DNA of 64,000 nt from Aquilonibacter sp963703325 (GCA_963703325.1 OY969805.1:1612001-1676000); one strand, 5' to 3'. Shown: positions 53,481 to 62,459, numbered from the stretch's first letter. The notes: generated by a model from the sequence alone, not told the origin. Made by a program: numbers and translations.

Positions 53481-54108
53481 GCGTGCCTCCCTTTTCATTG
53501 GCTGCACCGCGCCGGCGAGCATCGCGCTCGAGCATCTTGCGCGCGAGCGCGATCTTGCCGCGATGAATCAACGTCTTCACGTTACCGAGCGAAAGCCCGA
53601 GCGTGCTTGCAATCGTGTGGTACTCCATGTTGTCGAAATAACGCAATGCCAGCACCGTTCGCGTGCGCTCGGGAAGTTCAGCGAGTGCCTCTCGAAGTTC
53701 GCGTTCCGCTTCGGCGCGCAGAATGCCGCCGGCGGGATCGGATTCGGTCGAGACATCGGGCAAGGTGTTTTCGAGCGTTTGTTCCTCCGGGATCTCTTGC
53801 GTCGGCGGACGGCGCAGCGATTTGCCCAAGTGCGTGCGCACGACATTACGCGCGATTTGATAAACCCAGGTCGAAAATCGACCCAGTTGCGGATTAAAGG
53901 TGTCTAGGTGCGCGTAGGCTCGCAAAAACGTCTCCTGCGAGAGGTCGGACACATCCGGTGCGCAGCGGACGCTCGCCCCGATGAAGTTTGCGATCCCGCG
54001 TTTGTACCGGTCGACCAGCACGGCGAACAGATCCCGTTCGCCGTCACGGATGCGCCGGACCAGAGCTTCGTCGCTCTGTGGGGCGTGCGCGCCCGGCTCG
54101 ATGGCCAT
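53461..54108 (-). CDS. ECF-family RNA polymerase sigma factor
   Basis: A 215-residue group IV sigma factor. Region 2 is seen in LSQETFLRAYAHLDTF and RFSTWVYQIARNVVRTHLG. Region 4, with ALAELPERTRTVLALRYFDNMEYHTIASTLGLSLGNVKTLIHRGK, is a full helix-turn-helix. It directs polymerase to a stress or envelope regulon. The operon order sigma, zinc anti-sigma, bactofilin-like membrane protein suggests an envelope signal. I cannot identify its promoter target sequence here. Confidence 0.95.
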   Translation of the reverse strand: MAIEPGAHAPQSDEALVRRIRDGERDLFAVLVDRYKRGIANFIGASVRCAPDVSDLSQETFLRAYAHLDTFNPQLGRFSTWVYQIARNVVRTHLGKSLRRPPTQEIPEEQTLENTLPDVSTESDPAGGILRAEAERELREALAELPERTRTVLALRYFDNMEYHTIASTLGLSLGNVKTLIHRGKIALARKMLERDARRRGAANEKGGTRALLLV

Positions 54109-54163
54109 CCCTCTCTTTTCTTCCAGTGGCTCTAGCGAGTGCTACTTCCGGCCTACGCCTTTG

Positions 54164-54700
54164 TTACAGGAGGCCGACCTCGCGCAGCGTGGGATTGGCG
54201 GCGTCCTTCGGGCTGAGGATCGGGGCCGCTCCTCCGAGGGGCCACGCGATCGCTAAGTCCGGGTCGTCCCACGCGACCCCAAATTCCCCCGCCGGATCGT
54301 ATTCGGCGCTCTGTTTATAGAAGAGCAGCGTTTCGTCTTCGAGCGCCAGGAAACCGTGCAAGCAGCCTGCCGGGATGTACAGCTGCGTGTGCTCGTGCGC
54401 CTCCAGCGTGCTCGCATACCACCGCCGGAACGTCGGGCTTGCCGGTCGCGCGTCGACGATCACGTCGTAGGCAGAACCGCGCAGCACCTGTACGAGCTTC
54501 GCCATGCGAGGATCCCCGTGTAAGCCGCGCAGCACCAGCCGATGGGACATGGAGAGGTTGTCCTGCACGAATGCCGCTTCAACCCCGGCGTTTCCGTACC
54601 GCGTTGCGGCGTAAAGCTCTTTGAACCATCCGCGATCGTCGCCATACTGTTTCGGGACGAATGCTAACGCGCCGTCGATCGGTAGTGGTGTAACCTCCAT
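54164..54700 (-). CDS. rmlC: dTDP-4-dehydrorhamnose 3,5-epimerase
   Basis: Third enzyme of dTDP-L-rhamnose synthesis, a cupin of 178 residues. The sequence shows DDRGWFKELY, the catalytic His in LRGLHGDPRMAKLVQVLRG, and YIPAGCLHGFLALEDET, followed by YDPAGEFGVAWDDPDLAIAWP. Its ATG is only 29 bases from the divergent flippase start. The partner rmlD lies 1.3 kb away on the other strand. rmlA and rmlB are not in this window. Confidence 0.95.
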   Translation of the reverse strand: MEVTPLPIDGALAFVPKQYGDDRGWFKELYAATRYGNAGVEAAFVQDNLSMSHRLVLRGLHGDPRMAKLVQVLRGSAYDVIVDARPASPTFRRWYASTLEAHEHTQLYIPAGCLHGFLALEDETLLFYKQSAEYDPAGEFGVAWDDPDLAIAWPLGGAAPILSPKDAANPTLREVGLL

Positions 54701-54729
54701 GGAAACCGCTCTTCGATGTCGTAACCCAA

Positions 54730-56010
54730 ATGCCCGTGAGCGTTGCGAAGCCGACCCCTACGATATTTGGATCACGCGCGATCGTTAGCGCGAGCGCGCT
54801 CGTGTTTGCGGCGAGCATGACGCTTAGCGTCGGCGGCTTCCTGTTCCACGCGATTGCGAGCCGGCGTCTCGGCGTCGATGCCTACGGGACGTTCTACGCG
54901 CTGATTTCGCTCTACACGCTGGTGGGATTTCCGGTCGCGGTTTTTGCGCCGGTCGTAACGAAATACTCTGCCGAGTTTGGAGCCTTGCACGACGACGCGC
55001 ATGTGCGCGGACTCATCGGACTCATCGTGCGCATCTTCGTGGTCGTCGGCGCCATCTACGTCGTCGCCGGCTTCGCGCTCGCGATCCCGCTCGCCCGATA
55101 CCTTCATGTCGCGCCGTGGGCGATTCCGATCGTCGGCGTGATGGCGGCGGGCGGCATTTTATCGGCGACGATGCGCGCAATCGGCCAGGGCGTCCATGCG
55201 TATCGCGCCTATGCGTGGTCGCTCGCGGGTGAAGGCGTCGTCAAGGTCGTTGCTCTGGCGCTGCTGGCGGCGATCGGTCTGTCGACGATCGGCGCGACCA
55301 GCGCATTTCTGGTGGGGATCGTCGCGGGTGCCGCGATCATCGCGATAACCTTGATCAACAAGTATCGCGGCATCAAGCCGTCCGCCGTGCTGCTCGACTG
55401 GCGGCGGATCTTCGCGACGACCACGGGCGCGGCGGTGCTGACGCTGACGATGGCGGCGATGGGGTTTGCCGATGTGCTGGTCGTCAAACATGCGTTTTCC
55501 GCGCAGCAGGCCGGTCTGTATAGCGTTGCCTCGCTCTGCGGGAAGATCTTACTGTACTTCGTCGGATTCGTCCCTGCGATTCTCATTCCGCAAGCGACCC
55601 ATCGTCACGCGCGCGGCGAGCGCACGCGAAAGATTCTTTTGGCGGCGGTGCTCTTCATCTCGATCGTGGCGGTCGCCGGCGTCCTCGCGTTTCACTACGG
55701 CGGCCTCTTGGTACTCCACGTATTGACCGGTCACGCCTTCGACGCCGCGCTTCCGCTCTTGCCGGGCTACGCGGCGGCGATGGCGGCGCTCGCAATGACC
55801 AACGGATTGGGCTCGTATGGTCTTTCCACCCACCGGCTGGCATTCGTGGTCCCGCTCTTGCTGGCGACAATCGGAACGCTGATTACCATTGCGCTGGTCC
55901 ATCCAAACCTCGGTGCGGTTGTCGCGGAACTCTTGATCGGAAACCTCGTCATGGTTCTCGCCGTCGCCGCGCCGCTTGCGATTCAGGCACTGCGAGATGC
56001 TCGCGCGTGA
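54730..56010 (+). CDS. Wzx/MATE-like polysaccharide flippase
   Basis: A 426-residue protein with about twelve membrane helices of the polysaccharide-biosynthesis flippase (MOP superfamily) type. The opening has VFAASMTLSVGGFLFHAIASRRLGVDAYGTFYALI. It should translocate an undecaprenyl-diphosphate-linked repeat unit, likely the one containing rhamnose made by rmlC/rmlD around it. It overlaps rmlD by four bases (GTGA). It is distinct from the MurJ-like flippase at 22.5 kb, so two export routes are likely. Confidence 0.88.
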   Translation: MPVSVAKPTPTIFGSRAIVSASALVFAASMTLSVGGFLFHAIASRRLGVDAYGTFYALISLYTLVGFPVAVFAPVVTKYSAEFGALHDDAHVRGLIGLIVRIFVVVGAIYVVAGFALAIPLARYLHVAPWAIPIVGVMAAGGILSATMRAIGQGVHAYRAYAWSLAGEGVVKVVALALLAAIGLSTIGATSAFLVGIVAGAAIIAITLINKYRGIKPSAVLLDWRRIFATTTGAAVLTLTMAAMGFADVLVVKHAFSAQQAGLYSVASLCGKILLYFVGFVPAILIPQATHRHARGERTRKILLAAVLFISIVAVAGVLAFHYGGLLVLHVLTGHAFDAALPLLPGYAAAMAALAMTNGLGSYGLSTHRLAFVVPLLLATIGTLITIALVHPNLGAVVAELLIGNLVMVLAVAAPLAIQALRDARA

Positions 56011-56849
56011 AGGTTCTGCTCGTCGGCGGCTCCGGGCAACTCGGTTCGGAGATTCGTTCGCGCTGGACGAGCGACGAGATCGTTGCGCCGGCACACGATG
56101 AACTCGAGTTCGACGACGCGGCCGCCCTCGGGCGCGCACTCGATCGCTTCGCGCCGGCGCTCTTGGTCAATTGCGCCGCGTTTCACAACGTGGATCTTTG
56201 CGAAACGCAGACCGATCGTGCCTTCGCAGTCAACGCGCTGGCGGTCGATCGCGCCGCAGCGCTGTGCGCGGACCTAGGCGTCGCCTTCCTGACGATCAGC
56301 ACCGACTACGTCTTTGACGGCAACGCGACCCTACCATATACAGAGGAAGATTGCCCGCGCCCGATCTCGGCCTACGGTGCCTCCAAGCTTGCCGGCGAGC
56401 AACTCGTGTTGCGGCGCGGAATGAAGGCGTTTGTGGTGCGGACGTGCGGCGTCTACGGCGTCCATGCGTCGAAGAGCAAAGGCACGTTCATCGACCGCAT
56501 TATCACGCAAGCGCGGGCAGGCGAGACGCCGCGCGTCGTGAGCGACGTTGTCGCCTCGCCGACTTATGCCGGTCAGCTGGCGACGGCGTTGCGCGCGATC
56601 GTTGCAAGCGACGCGTACGGGCTCTATCACGCGTGCAACACCGGAGCCGTGAGTTGGTTCGATTTTGCTTGCGCAGCATTAGAACTCGCGGGCATCGCAG
56701 CGCCGGTCGAGCCGATCTCGGCGGCGCAGTGGAAGGCGCCCGCGCGCCGGCCCTCGTTTTCCGCGCTAGCAAGCGCGCGTCTTAGCGCGCTTGGATGCGC
56801 GCTGCCGTCGTGGCGTGAGGGGATCGCTGCCTACCTGCGCGATAAGTAA
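56007..56849 (+). CDS. rmlD: dTDP-4-dehydrorhamnose reductase
   Basis: Last enzyme of dTDP-L-rhamnose synthesis, a 280-residue short-chain dehydrogenase. It shows the NAD(P)-binding GGSGQLGSEIR, the family-specific STDYVFDGN, and YGASKLAGEQLVL with the catalytic Tyr and Lys, followed by VVRTCGVYGV. The GTG start overlaps the flippase stop. It is followed by kamD after 5 bases, an unexpected neighbour for a sugar gene. Confidence 0.95.
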   Translation: MKVLLVGGSGQLGSEIRSRWTSDEIVAPAHDELEFDDAAALGRALDRFAPALLVNCAAFHNVDLCETQTDRAFAVNALAVDRAAALCADLGVAFLTISTDYVFDGNATLPYTEEDCPRPISAYGASKLAGEQLVLRRGMKAFVVRTCGVYGVHASKSKGTFIDRIITQARAGETPRVVSDVVASPTYAGQLATALRAIVASDAYGLYHACNTGAVSWFDFACAALELAGIAAPVEPISAAQWKAPARRPSFSALASARLSALGCALPSWREGIAAYLRDK

Positions 56850-56854
56850 GCCGG

Positions 56855-58402
56855 ATGGAACTGCGCATCGACCGCACCCTCGTCGACCGTTGCCGAGCAT
56901 TGGCGGCGGCCATCACCGCGCCGGTGAGCGATTTCATTGCGGCGCATTCGACGGTCGCAGTGGAGCGTTCGGTCTTGCGGTTGCTCGGGGTTGACGGCGT
57001 CGGTGCCGACGAGGTTCCGGTACCCAACCTCATCATTGACGGCTTGACGCCGGAGCATCGGGCGCACGGTATCGCGCTTTCCTTTGGAAAGGCGCTCGCC
57101 GAGACGGGCCTGGACCCGCAGGCGCTCGGTAAGGCGATGGCTGCCGGCACGCTGACGCTCGAGCAGTTTGCACGAACACCCGGCGAGGCCGCGCGCGGCG
57201 CACTGCGCCCGTTCGTCGAAGCAGCGCTCGCGCGCGTTCGCGCGCACCGTGCCGAGCGCGAGCAACGTCTGGGCGAGCTGCCGCAGTTGCCGCCGCCGCT
57301 GCTCTACGTCATCGTGGCGAGCGGAAATATCTATGAAGACCGCACGGCCGCCGTCGCCGCGGCCGAAGCGGGCGCGCAGATCATTGCCGTCATTCGTTCG
57401 ACCGGGCAATCGCTGCTCGATTTCGTGCCGTACGGCCCGACCACCGAAGGCTTCGGCGGCACCTACGCAACGCAAGAAAACTTTCGCATCATGCGTAGCG
57501 CGCTGGACGAGGTTTCCGAACGACTCGGACGCTACGTCATGCTGACCAATTACGCTAGCGGCCTATGCATGCCGGAGATCGCCACCATGGCCGCGATCGA
57601 GCGGCTCGACATGCTGCTCAACGACTCGATGTACGGCATCCTCTTCCGTGACATCAACATGAAGCGTACGTTCGTCGACCAGCACTTCAGCCGCATGCTC
57701 AACGCGTACTCAGGCATCGTCATCAACACCGGCGAGGACAACTACTTGACCACGGCGGATGCGGTCGAGCAAGCGCCGGCGGTGCTGGCCTCGCAGTTCA
57801 TCAACGAAGAGTTTGCGCATCGCGCCGGAATGCCCGATCGCCAAATCGGCCTGGGCGACGCGTACGAAATCAACCCGGATCTCGAAGATGGCTTCCTGTA
57901 TCAAGTGGCGCAGGCGCAACTGGCGCGCCAAATCTTCCCGAACGCGCCGTTGAAATACATGCCGCCGACGAAGCACATGACCGGCGACATCTTCAAGGGC
58001 CATCTCATCGACGCAATGTTCAACCTGACCTCGGTGATGACGCATCAGACGATTCATCTGTGCGGCATGCTTACCGAGGCGATTCATACCCCGTTTCTCG
58101 CCGATCGCGCGCTCGCGCTCGAAAACGCCCGCTACGTGATGAATACGGCGCGCCACTTTGGGGACGAAATCACCGCGAAGCCCAACGGTGTCATCGAGCG
58201 GCGCGCCCAGGCCGTGCTCGCCGACTGTTCGGCGTTGCTCGAACGCGTGGCCGATCTCGGTCTGATGCACGCGATCGAAGCTGCCGTCTTTGCCGACGTC
58301 TCGCGACCGCCGGACGGAGGGCGCGGCTTCGACGGCGTCTTCGCGCGGGCGGATGACTATTGGAATCCCTTCGAGGAAGCCTTGGAATATGCGGCCCGTT
58401 AA
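56855..58402 (+). CDS. kamD: Lysine 5,6-aminomutase alpha subunit
   Basis: Large subunit of the adenosylcobalamin- and PLP-dependent enzyme that shifts the epsilon-amino group of D-lysine (or beta-lysine) to C5. At 515 residues it matches the family length of about 516. Recognisable parts are PNLIIDGLTPEHRAHGI, YVIVASGNIYEDRTAAVAAAEAGAQIIAVIRSTGQSL, TEGFGGTYATQENFRIMR, and YMPPTKHMTGDIFKGH. The kamE start lies inside the last codons. It sits in a polysaccharide neighbourhood, only 5 bases after rmlD, so a shared transcript is likely even though the pathways are unrelated. Confidence 0.96.
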   Translation: MELRIDRTLVDRCRALAAAITAPVSDFIAAHSTVAVERSVLRLLGVDGVGADEVPVPNLIIDGLTPEHRAHGIALSFGKALAETGLDPQALGKAMAAGTLTLEQFARTPGEAARGALRPFVEAALARVRAHRAEREQRLGELPQLPPPLLYVIVASGNIYEDRTAAVAAAEAGAQIIAVIRSTGQSLLDFVPYGPTTEGFGGTYATQENFRIMRSALDEVSERLGRYVMLTNYASGLCMPEIATMAAIERLDMLLNDSMYGILFRDINMKRTFVDQHFSRMLNAYSGIVINTGEDNYLTTADAVEQAPAVLASQFINEEFAHRAGMPDRQIGLGDAYEINPDLEDGFLYQVAQAQLARQIFPNAPLKYMPPTKHMTGDIFKGHLIDAMFNLTSVMTHQTIHLCGMLTEAIHTPFLADRALALENARYVMNTARHFGDEITAKPNGVIERRAQAVLADCSALLERVADLGLMHAIEAAVFADVSRPPDGGRGFDGVFARADDYWNPFEEALEYAAR

Positions 58403-59129
58403 GCCCTACGGCGACACGATGAACGACGGCAAAGTCCAGCTGTCGTTCGCGCTTCCGCTCGAGTGGAGCGAGGCAGCCGACGAAGCGGCGCGGCAGCTGG
58501 TGGCAAAGATGGGCTTCGCCGACGTCCAAGTCGTCGAAGGACGGCCGATCGCGCGCGGCTTCTCCACCTTCGTGGTCTATGCGAGCACGCCGCAGTCGAT
58601 CGACGCCGACGCGGTAAAGGCACCGTCGGTCACGACGCACGCCATGTCGATGGAAGAGATCGACGCCTACGTGCGCGAGCACCTCGGCCGTAAGATTCGC
58701 ATCGCCGGTGCGTGCATCGGCACCGACGCGCACACCGTCGGGATCGACGCGATCTTGAACATGAAGGGCTATAAAGGCAACTACGGTCTCGAACGGTACC
58801 AAATGTTCGAGACCTTCAATCTTGGGAGCCAGGTGGCGGCTGAAGACTTCGTGCGATTCGCCAAAGAACACGCGGTAGATGCGTTGCTCGCGTCGCAGGT
58901 CGTCACGCAAAAAGGCAGCGACATTAAGAATTTTACGTCTTTGGTTGAATTACTCGAAGCCGAAGGGTTGCGCGATCGCATCGTCCTGATTTGCGGCGGC
59001 CCGCGCGTGACCAACCTGATGGCAAGCGAGCTTGGCTATGACGCCGGGTTCGGCCGAGGCACGGTCCCGAGCGAGGTGGCCGCATTCGTTGCAACCTCCC
59101 TGGCCGGGATGGTTCGCGCAGGGCGGTAG
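58389..59129 (+). CDS. kamE: Lysine 5,6-aminomutase beta subunit (B12- and PLP-binding)
   Basis: Small subunit of the same enzyme, 246 residues. The cobalamin lower-ligand motif DxHxxG is DAHTVG (Asp113, His115). Lys126 in NMKGYKG lies 11 residues after that His, the spacing of the PLP Schiff-base lysine in the characterised enzyme. The Rossmann-like B12 domain follows (VTQKGSDIKNFTSLVELLEAEG and ICGGPRVTN). The ATG at 58389 has GAGGAA 10 bases upstream and overlaps kamD by 14 bases. All residues needed for activity appear present. Confidence 0.96.
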   Translation: MRPVKPYGDTMNDGKVQLSFALPLEWSEAADEAARQLVAKMGFADVQVVEGRPIARGFSTFVVYASTPQSIDADAVKAPSVTTHAMSMEEIDAYVREHLGRKIRIAGACIGTDAHTVGIDAILNMKGYKGNYGLERYQMFETFNLGSQVAAEDFVRFAKEHAVDALLASQVVTQKGSDIKNFTSLVELLEAEGLRDRIVLICGGPRVTNLMASELGYDAGFGRGTVPSEVAAFVATSLAGMVRAGR

Positions 59130-59146
59130 CAAATAGGGCCGGAGCA

Positions 59147-59821
59147 GTGTTCAGCGACCTTCTCGGCTGGTTCACCGGTAAGGATGCCAACCGCCGCAAG
59201 TATCCCCGAAAACGGAAGCCGTATCGGGCGACGGTCTCTGTAGACGGCGGACTCACGCAGAAACCCGCGATCGGTTTAGATATAAGCGGGGGCGGTTTGT
59301 GCGTCCTGACGCAAGAACCCGTCGGCCGCGACGAGTTCGAGATCCGCGCGACAATCGAAACGCGCGTCATTCGCATGCGCGCCAAGGCGGTCTGGCAAGA
59401 CACCGTATCGCACCAGGGTAAATCGGTCTGGCGTTACGGGATGCGGTTTACCGGCATCTCCGCCGACGACTGGGACGCGATCATCCGCTACACCACCGAC
59501 AAGCCGGTGGCCGAGGCGAGCAAAGCGCAAGAGGAGCTCGTCACCGTGCGCATGACGCCCGACGATGCGAATCGGCTCCTGCCGCTTGCGCTGCAAGAGC
59601 GTTTGCTCGGAATGCTGGTCGAACGGCGGCGCCTCGCACCGCTACAAGACAATGTGACGCCGCTGGTGCAGTATTTCTACTCCGGCGTCGTGCGTCACAA
59701 CAACGCACTGGTCCACCGGTTAACGATTCAATCGAAGGTCGTCGGAAACGAAGGTGCCGAGATCTACGAAACGCGCTTTGTGTTCGACGACCAAGGAACC
59801 ACCATCCAAGTTCTGAACTAG
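59147..59821 (+). CDS. PilZ-domain protein (likely c-di-GMP receptor)
   Basis: A 224-residue cytosolic protein. The N-terminal PilZ domain has the c-di-GMP-binding arginine stretch (RRKYPRKRKPYRATV) and the second motif GLDISGGGLCV. The C-terminal half (about 125-224) is a helical region of unknown fold with MTPDDANRLLPLALQERLLGML. The GTG start follows kamE by 17 bases. Position directly before gmd/rmd suggests c-di-GMP control of D-rhamnose polysaccharide output. That link is inference. Confidence 0.88.
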   Translation: MFSDLLGWFTGKDANRRKYPRKRKPYRATVSVDGGLTQKPAIGLDISGGGLCVLTQEPVGRDEFEIRATIETRVIRMRAKAVWQDTVSHQGKSVWRYGMRFTGISADDWDAIIRYTTDKPVAEASKAQEELVTVRMTPDDANRLLPLALQERLLGMLVERRRLAPLQDNVTPLVQYFYSGVVRHNNALVHRLTIQSKVVGNEGAEIYETRFVFDDQGTTIQVLN

Positions 59822-59935
59822 TGACGGCCGTGCGTGTCGTTGCGAAAGGCCTCGCGTGCCTCTCGCACGCCACGGCCTTCCGCGCCTAACGCCCGGCTCG
59901 CCACTAATTCAGAATCCTTTCGAGAGCATAGCGAT

Positions 59936-60916
59936 TTGCCGAAAAAAACCGCGCTGATTACGGGAATCACTGGGCAAGATGGGTCCTATCTTGCGGAATT
60001 GTTGCTCGGCGAGGGCTATCGCGTCGTCGGGATGACGCGCCGCACTTCGACCGACGTGCACGAACGCATCGCGCATATCGTCGACGACATCGAATTCGTC
60101 TCCGGCGATCTCCTCGATCAGTCGTCGATGACGTCGATCGTGCGCGACGTGCGGCCGAACGAGGTCTATAATCTCGCGGCGCAATCCTTCGTTCCGACTT
60201 CGTGGCAGCAACCGGTGCTCACCGGCGAGTTTACCGCTCTGGGCGTCACGCGCGTGCTCGAGGCGATCCGTACGACTGACCCGTCGATCCGTTTCTATCA
60301 AGCATCGAGTTCCGAGATGTTCGGCAAGGTGGTCGAAACCCCGCAGCGCGAGAGCACGCCGTTCTATCCGCGCAGTCCATACGGCGTTGCCAAGGTCTAC
60401 GGTCATTGGATTACCGTAAACTATCGCGAGTCGTACAATATGTTTGGCGTTAGCGGAATTCTGTTCAACCACGAGAGCGAGCGACGAGGCAAGGAGTTTG
60501 TGACGCGAAAAATCACCGACGGTGTCGCGCGCATCAAGCTCGGTCTGGCAAAAGACCTGCGTCTTGGTAATCTCGATGCGCAGCGCGATTGGGGATTTGC
60601 GGGCGATTACGTGCGCGCGATGTGGCTGATGCTGCAGCAGTTGCAGCCCGATGATTTCGTGATCGCGACCGGGCGCACGCACAGCGTGCGCGACTTCGTG
60701 CGCATCGCCTTTGAAGCGGCCGGCTTGGGATCGTACGAGCCGTATGTTGCGGTCGACCCTCGCTTCGTGCGTCCGGCCGAGGTCGATCTCTTGGTCGGCG
60801 ACGCCTCGAAGGCGAAACGCGTGTTGGGCTGGGAGCCCAAGGTCACCTTCGAACAACTGGTCGAGATGATGGTTCGCGCCGACGTCGACCGGCTTTCGAC
60901 GCTCGCACCGCGCTAA
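59936..60916 (+). CDS. gmd: GDP-mannose 4,6-dehydratase
   Basis: Converts GDP-D-mannose to GDP-4-keto-6-deoxy-D-mannose. The hallmark GITGQDGSYLAELLL opens the protein. SSSEMFGKVVETPQRESTPFYPRSPYGVAKVY carries the catalytic Ser/Tyr/Lys set, and LFNHESERRGKEFVTRKI is the typical family stretch. The start is the TTG at 59936 (LPKKTALITG). The frame opens further up, but that part has no homology, and the 114-base gap after the PilZ gene is likely regulatory. At 326 residues it is a little short of the 345-370 usual, mainly in the C-terminus. Confidence 0.95.
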   Translation: MPKKTALITGITGQDGSYLAELLLGEGYRVVGMTRRTSTDVHERIAHIVDDIEFVSGDLLDQSSMTSIVRDVRPNEVYNLAAQSFVPTSWQQPVLTGEFTALGVTRVLEAIRTTDPSIRFYQASSSEMFGKVVETPQRESTPFYPRSPYGVAKVYGHWITVNYRESYNMFGVSGILFNHESERRGKEFVTRKITDGVARIKLGLAKDLRLGNLDAQRDWGFAGDYVRAMWLMLQQLQPDDFVIATGRTHSVRDFVRIAFEAAGLGSYEPYVAVDPRFVRPAEVDLLVGDASKAKRVLGWEPKVTFEQLVEMMVRADVDRLSTLAPR

Positions 60917-60920
60917 CGCG

Positions 60921-61850
60921 ATGCGCGCGCTTGTTACCGGCGCAACCGGCTTCGTGGGTCGCTACTTGCTCGAAGCACTCAACGATGCCGGCTACCAAAC
61001 GCTGGCATGTGGCGGACCAAACGACGCCGATGCGCTGCCGATCGATCTTCTCGACCTCTCGTCGCTGCGCGCCGCATTCGACCTCGGCAAACCCGACGTC
61101 GTCTTTCACCTCGCGGCCGCGACGTTTGTTCCCGACGCGATCGCCTCACCGATGGAGAGCTACGTCACCAACGTGCGCGGCACGGCGAACGTGGCGCAGG
61201 CGGTGCGTGAGTACGCGCGTGACGCCGGCGCACCGGTCCGGCTGCTGTTCACGAGTTCGGCCGAGGTCTACGGCTTGCAGCCGCCCGCGAATTTTCCGCT
61301 GCGTGAAACGTGCGCGCTCAATCCGGCCAATCCGTACGCGGCGAGCAAAGCGGCGGCAGAGATGCTGTTGCTCGGCGAGATGCATACGTTCGGCCTCGAC
61401 GTGGTGATCGCGCGTGCGTTCAACCACATCGGACCGGGGCAGAACGACCGCTTCGTCGTCGCCAGTTTCGCCGCCCAGTTGGCGAAGATCGCCGCCGGCG
61501 GTTCGCCCCAGCTCTTCGTCGGCAACCTCGACGCGAAGCGCGACTTTCTCGACGTCCGCGATGTCGTTCGCGCCTACGTTGCGCTCGCGCGCGATGGTAA
61601 AGCGGGCGAGGTCTACAACGTTAGCAGCGGTACCGCGCGCGCGATACGCGAGGTGCTGCGCGAATTGATCATCGCCGCGCACATCGCGGTCGAAGTGCGC
61701 GACGACCCGGCGCGGCTGCGGCCCTCCGATGTTCCCCTGTTCGTCGGCGACGCGACAAAGCTGCGCGAAGCAACCGGCTGGGAACCGCATATTCCCTTTA
61801 CCAACTCGATACGGGATATCTATCGCGTCGCCGCCAAGAGCCGGTCGTAA
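60921..61850 (+). CDS. rmd: GDP-6-deoxy-4-keto-D-mannose reductase
   Basis: Reduces the gmd product to GDP-D-rhamnose. A 309-residue short-chain dehydrogenase with GATGFVGRYLLEAL, FTSSAEVYG, and NPYAASKAAAEML holding the catalytic Tyr and Lys, followed by ARAFNHIGPGQNDRFV, characteristic of Rmd. It begins 4 bases after gmd. A related GDP-4-keto-6-deoxymannose enzyme with a different product (for example fucose synthase, Fcl) would carry different motifs, so Rmd is preferred. Together with rmlC/rmlD it implies both rhamnose enantiomers. Confidence 0.88.
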   Translation: MRALVTGATGFVGRYLLEALNDAGYQTLACGGPNDADALPIDLLDLSSLRAAFDLGKPDVVFHLAAATFVPDAIASPMESYVTNVRGTANVAQAVREYARDAGAPVRLLFTSSAEVYGLQPPANFPLRETCALNPANPYAASKAAAEMLLLGEMHTFGLDVVIARAFNHIGPGQNDRFVVASFAAQLAKIAAGGSPQLFVGNLDAKRDFLDVRDVVRAYVALARDGKAGEVYNVSSGTARAIREVLRELIIAAHIAVEVRDDPARLRPSDVPLFVGDATKLREATGWEPHIPFTNSIRDIYRVAAKSRS

Positions 61851-62449
61851 TGGACGATTCGAACAACGATGAGCTGCAAGCGCTCGTTTTCAAAAATCGC
61901 GGCCTGTTGCTCACGATACCGGCGGCGCTACTCGCCGCATGTGGGCGCCCGAGCGCGACCAGCGTCGCGCTTGGACTGCCGCTCGCACTCGCCGGTGAGT
62001 TGATCCGGTGTTGGGCGGTCGGATATTCGGGCGTGACGACACGCGGTGACGCGGTTGAGGCGCCGCAGCTGGTTACCGCCGGTCCGTACGCGTACGTGCG
62101 CAACCCGCTCTACGTCGGCAACTTCATCACGGCGCTCGGATTTGCCGTCGCATTTACCGGACGCAATCGGGGGAGTACCAAGCTCGCGCTGATCGGCGGA
62201 TCGCTTGCCGCGATGGCCGCGGTCTACGCGACGATCGTTCCGCACGAGGAGAAATTTCTGCGTTCGCAGTTTGGTGCGGCATTCGACCGGTATTGCGAGC
62301 GCGTTCCTCCTGTCATTCCGCGCTCCGAACCGGCCGGCGGCGGCGAGGGTACCTGGAATCCCAGCGTGATTCGCGAGGCGGAGAGTCGCACGTTCGCGAC
62401 CTTCGGCGCGATGCTCGGTCTGCTCGTGCTCAAGACGCTGCGAGAGTAG
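61850..62449 (+). CDS. Isoprenylcysteine/phospholipid methyltransferase-like membrane protein
   Basis: A 199-residue membrane protein of the ICMT/PEMT type. The SAM-binding signature GPYAYVRNPLYVGNFI is clear, followed by two helices, then HEEKFLRSQFGAAFDRYCERVPPVIP, the catalytic C-terminal pattern. It could methylate a lipid, a membrane-bound sugar or a small lipophilic compound. Its start overlaps the rmd stop by one base (TAATG), so it is tied to D-rhamnose synthesis, which hints at methylated D-rhamnose on a lipid-linked glycan. That is inference. Confidence 0.88.
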   Translation: MDDSNNDELQALVFKNRGLLLTIPAALLAACGRPSATSVALGLPLALAGELIRCWAVGYSGVTTRGDAVEAPQLVTAGPYAYVRNPLYVGNFITALGFAVAFTGRNRGSTKLALIGGSLAAMAAVYATIVPHEEKFLRSQFGAAFDRYCERVPPVIPRSEPAGGGEGTWNPSVIREAESRTFATFGAMLGLLVLKTLRE

Positions 62450-62459
62450 CAGGCGTGCC

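Noticed and set aside
59834..59935. 34-codon extension upstream of gmd
   Set aside because: No homology; the Rossmann motif begins directly after the TTG at 59936 as in other Gmd proteins.
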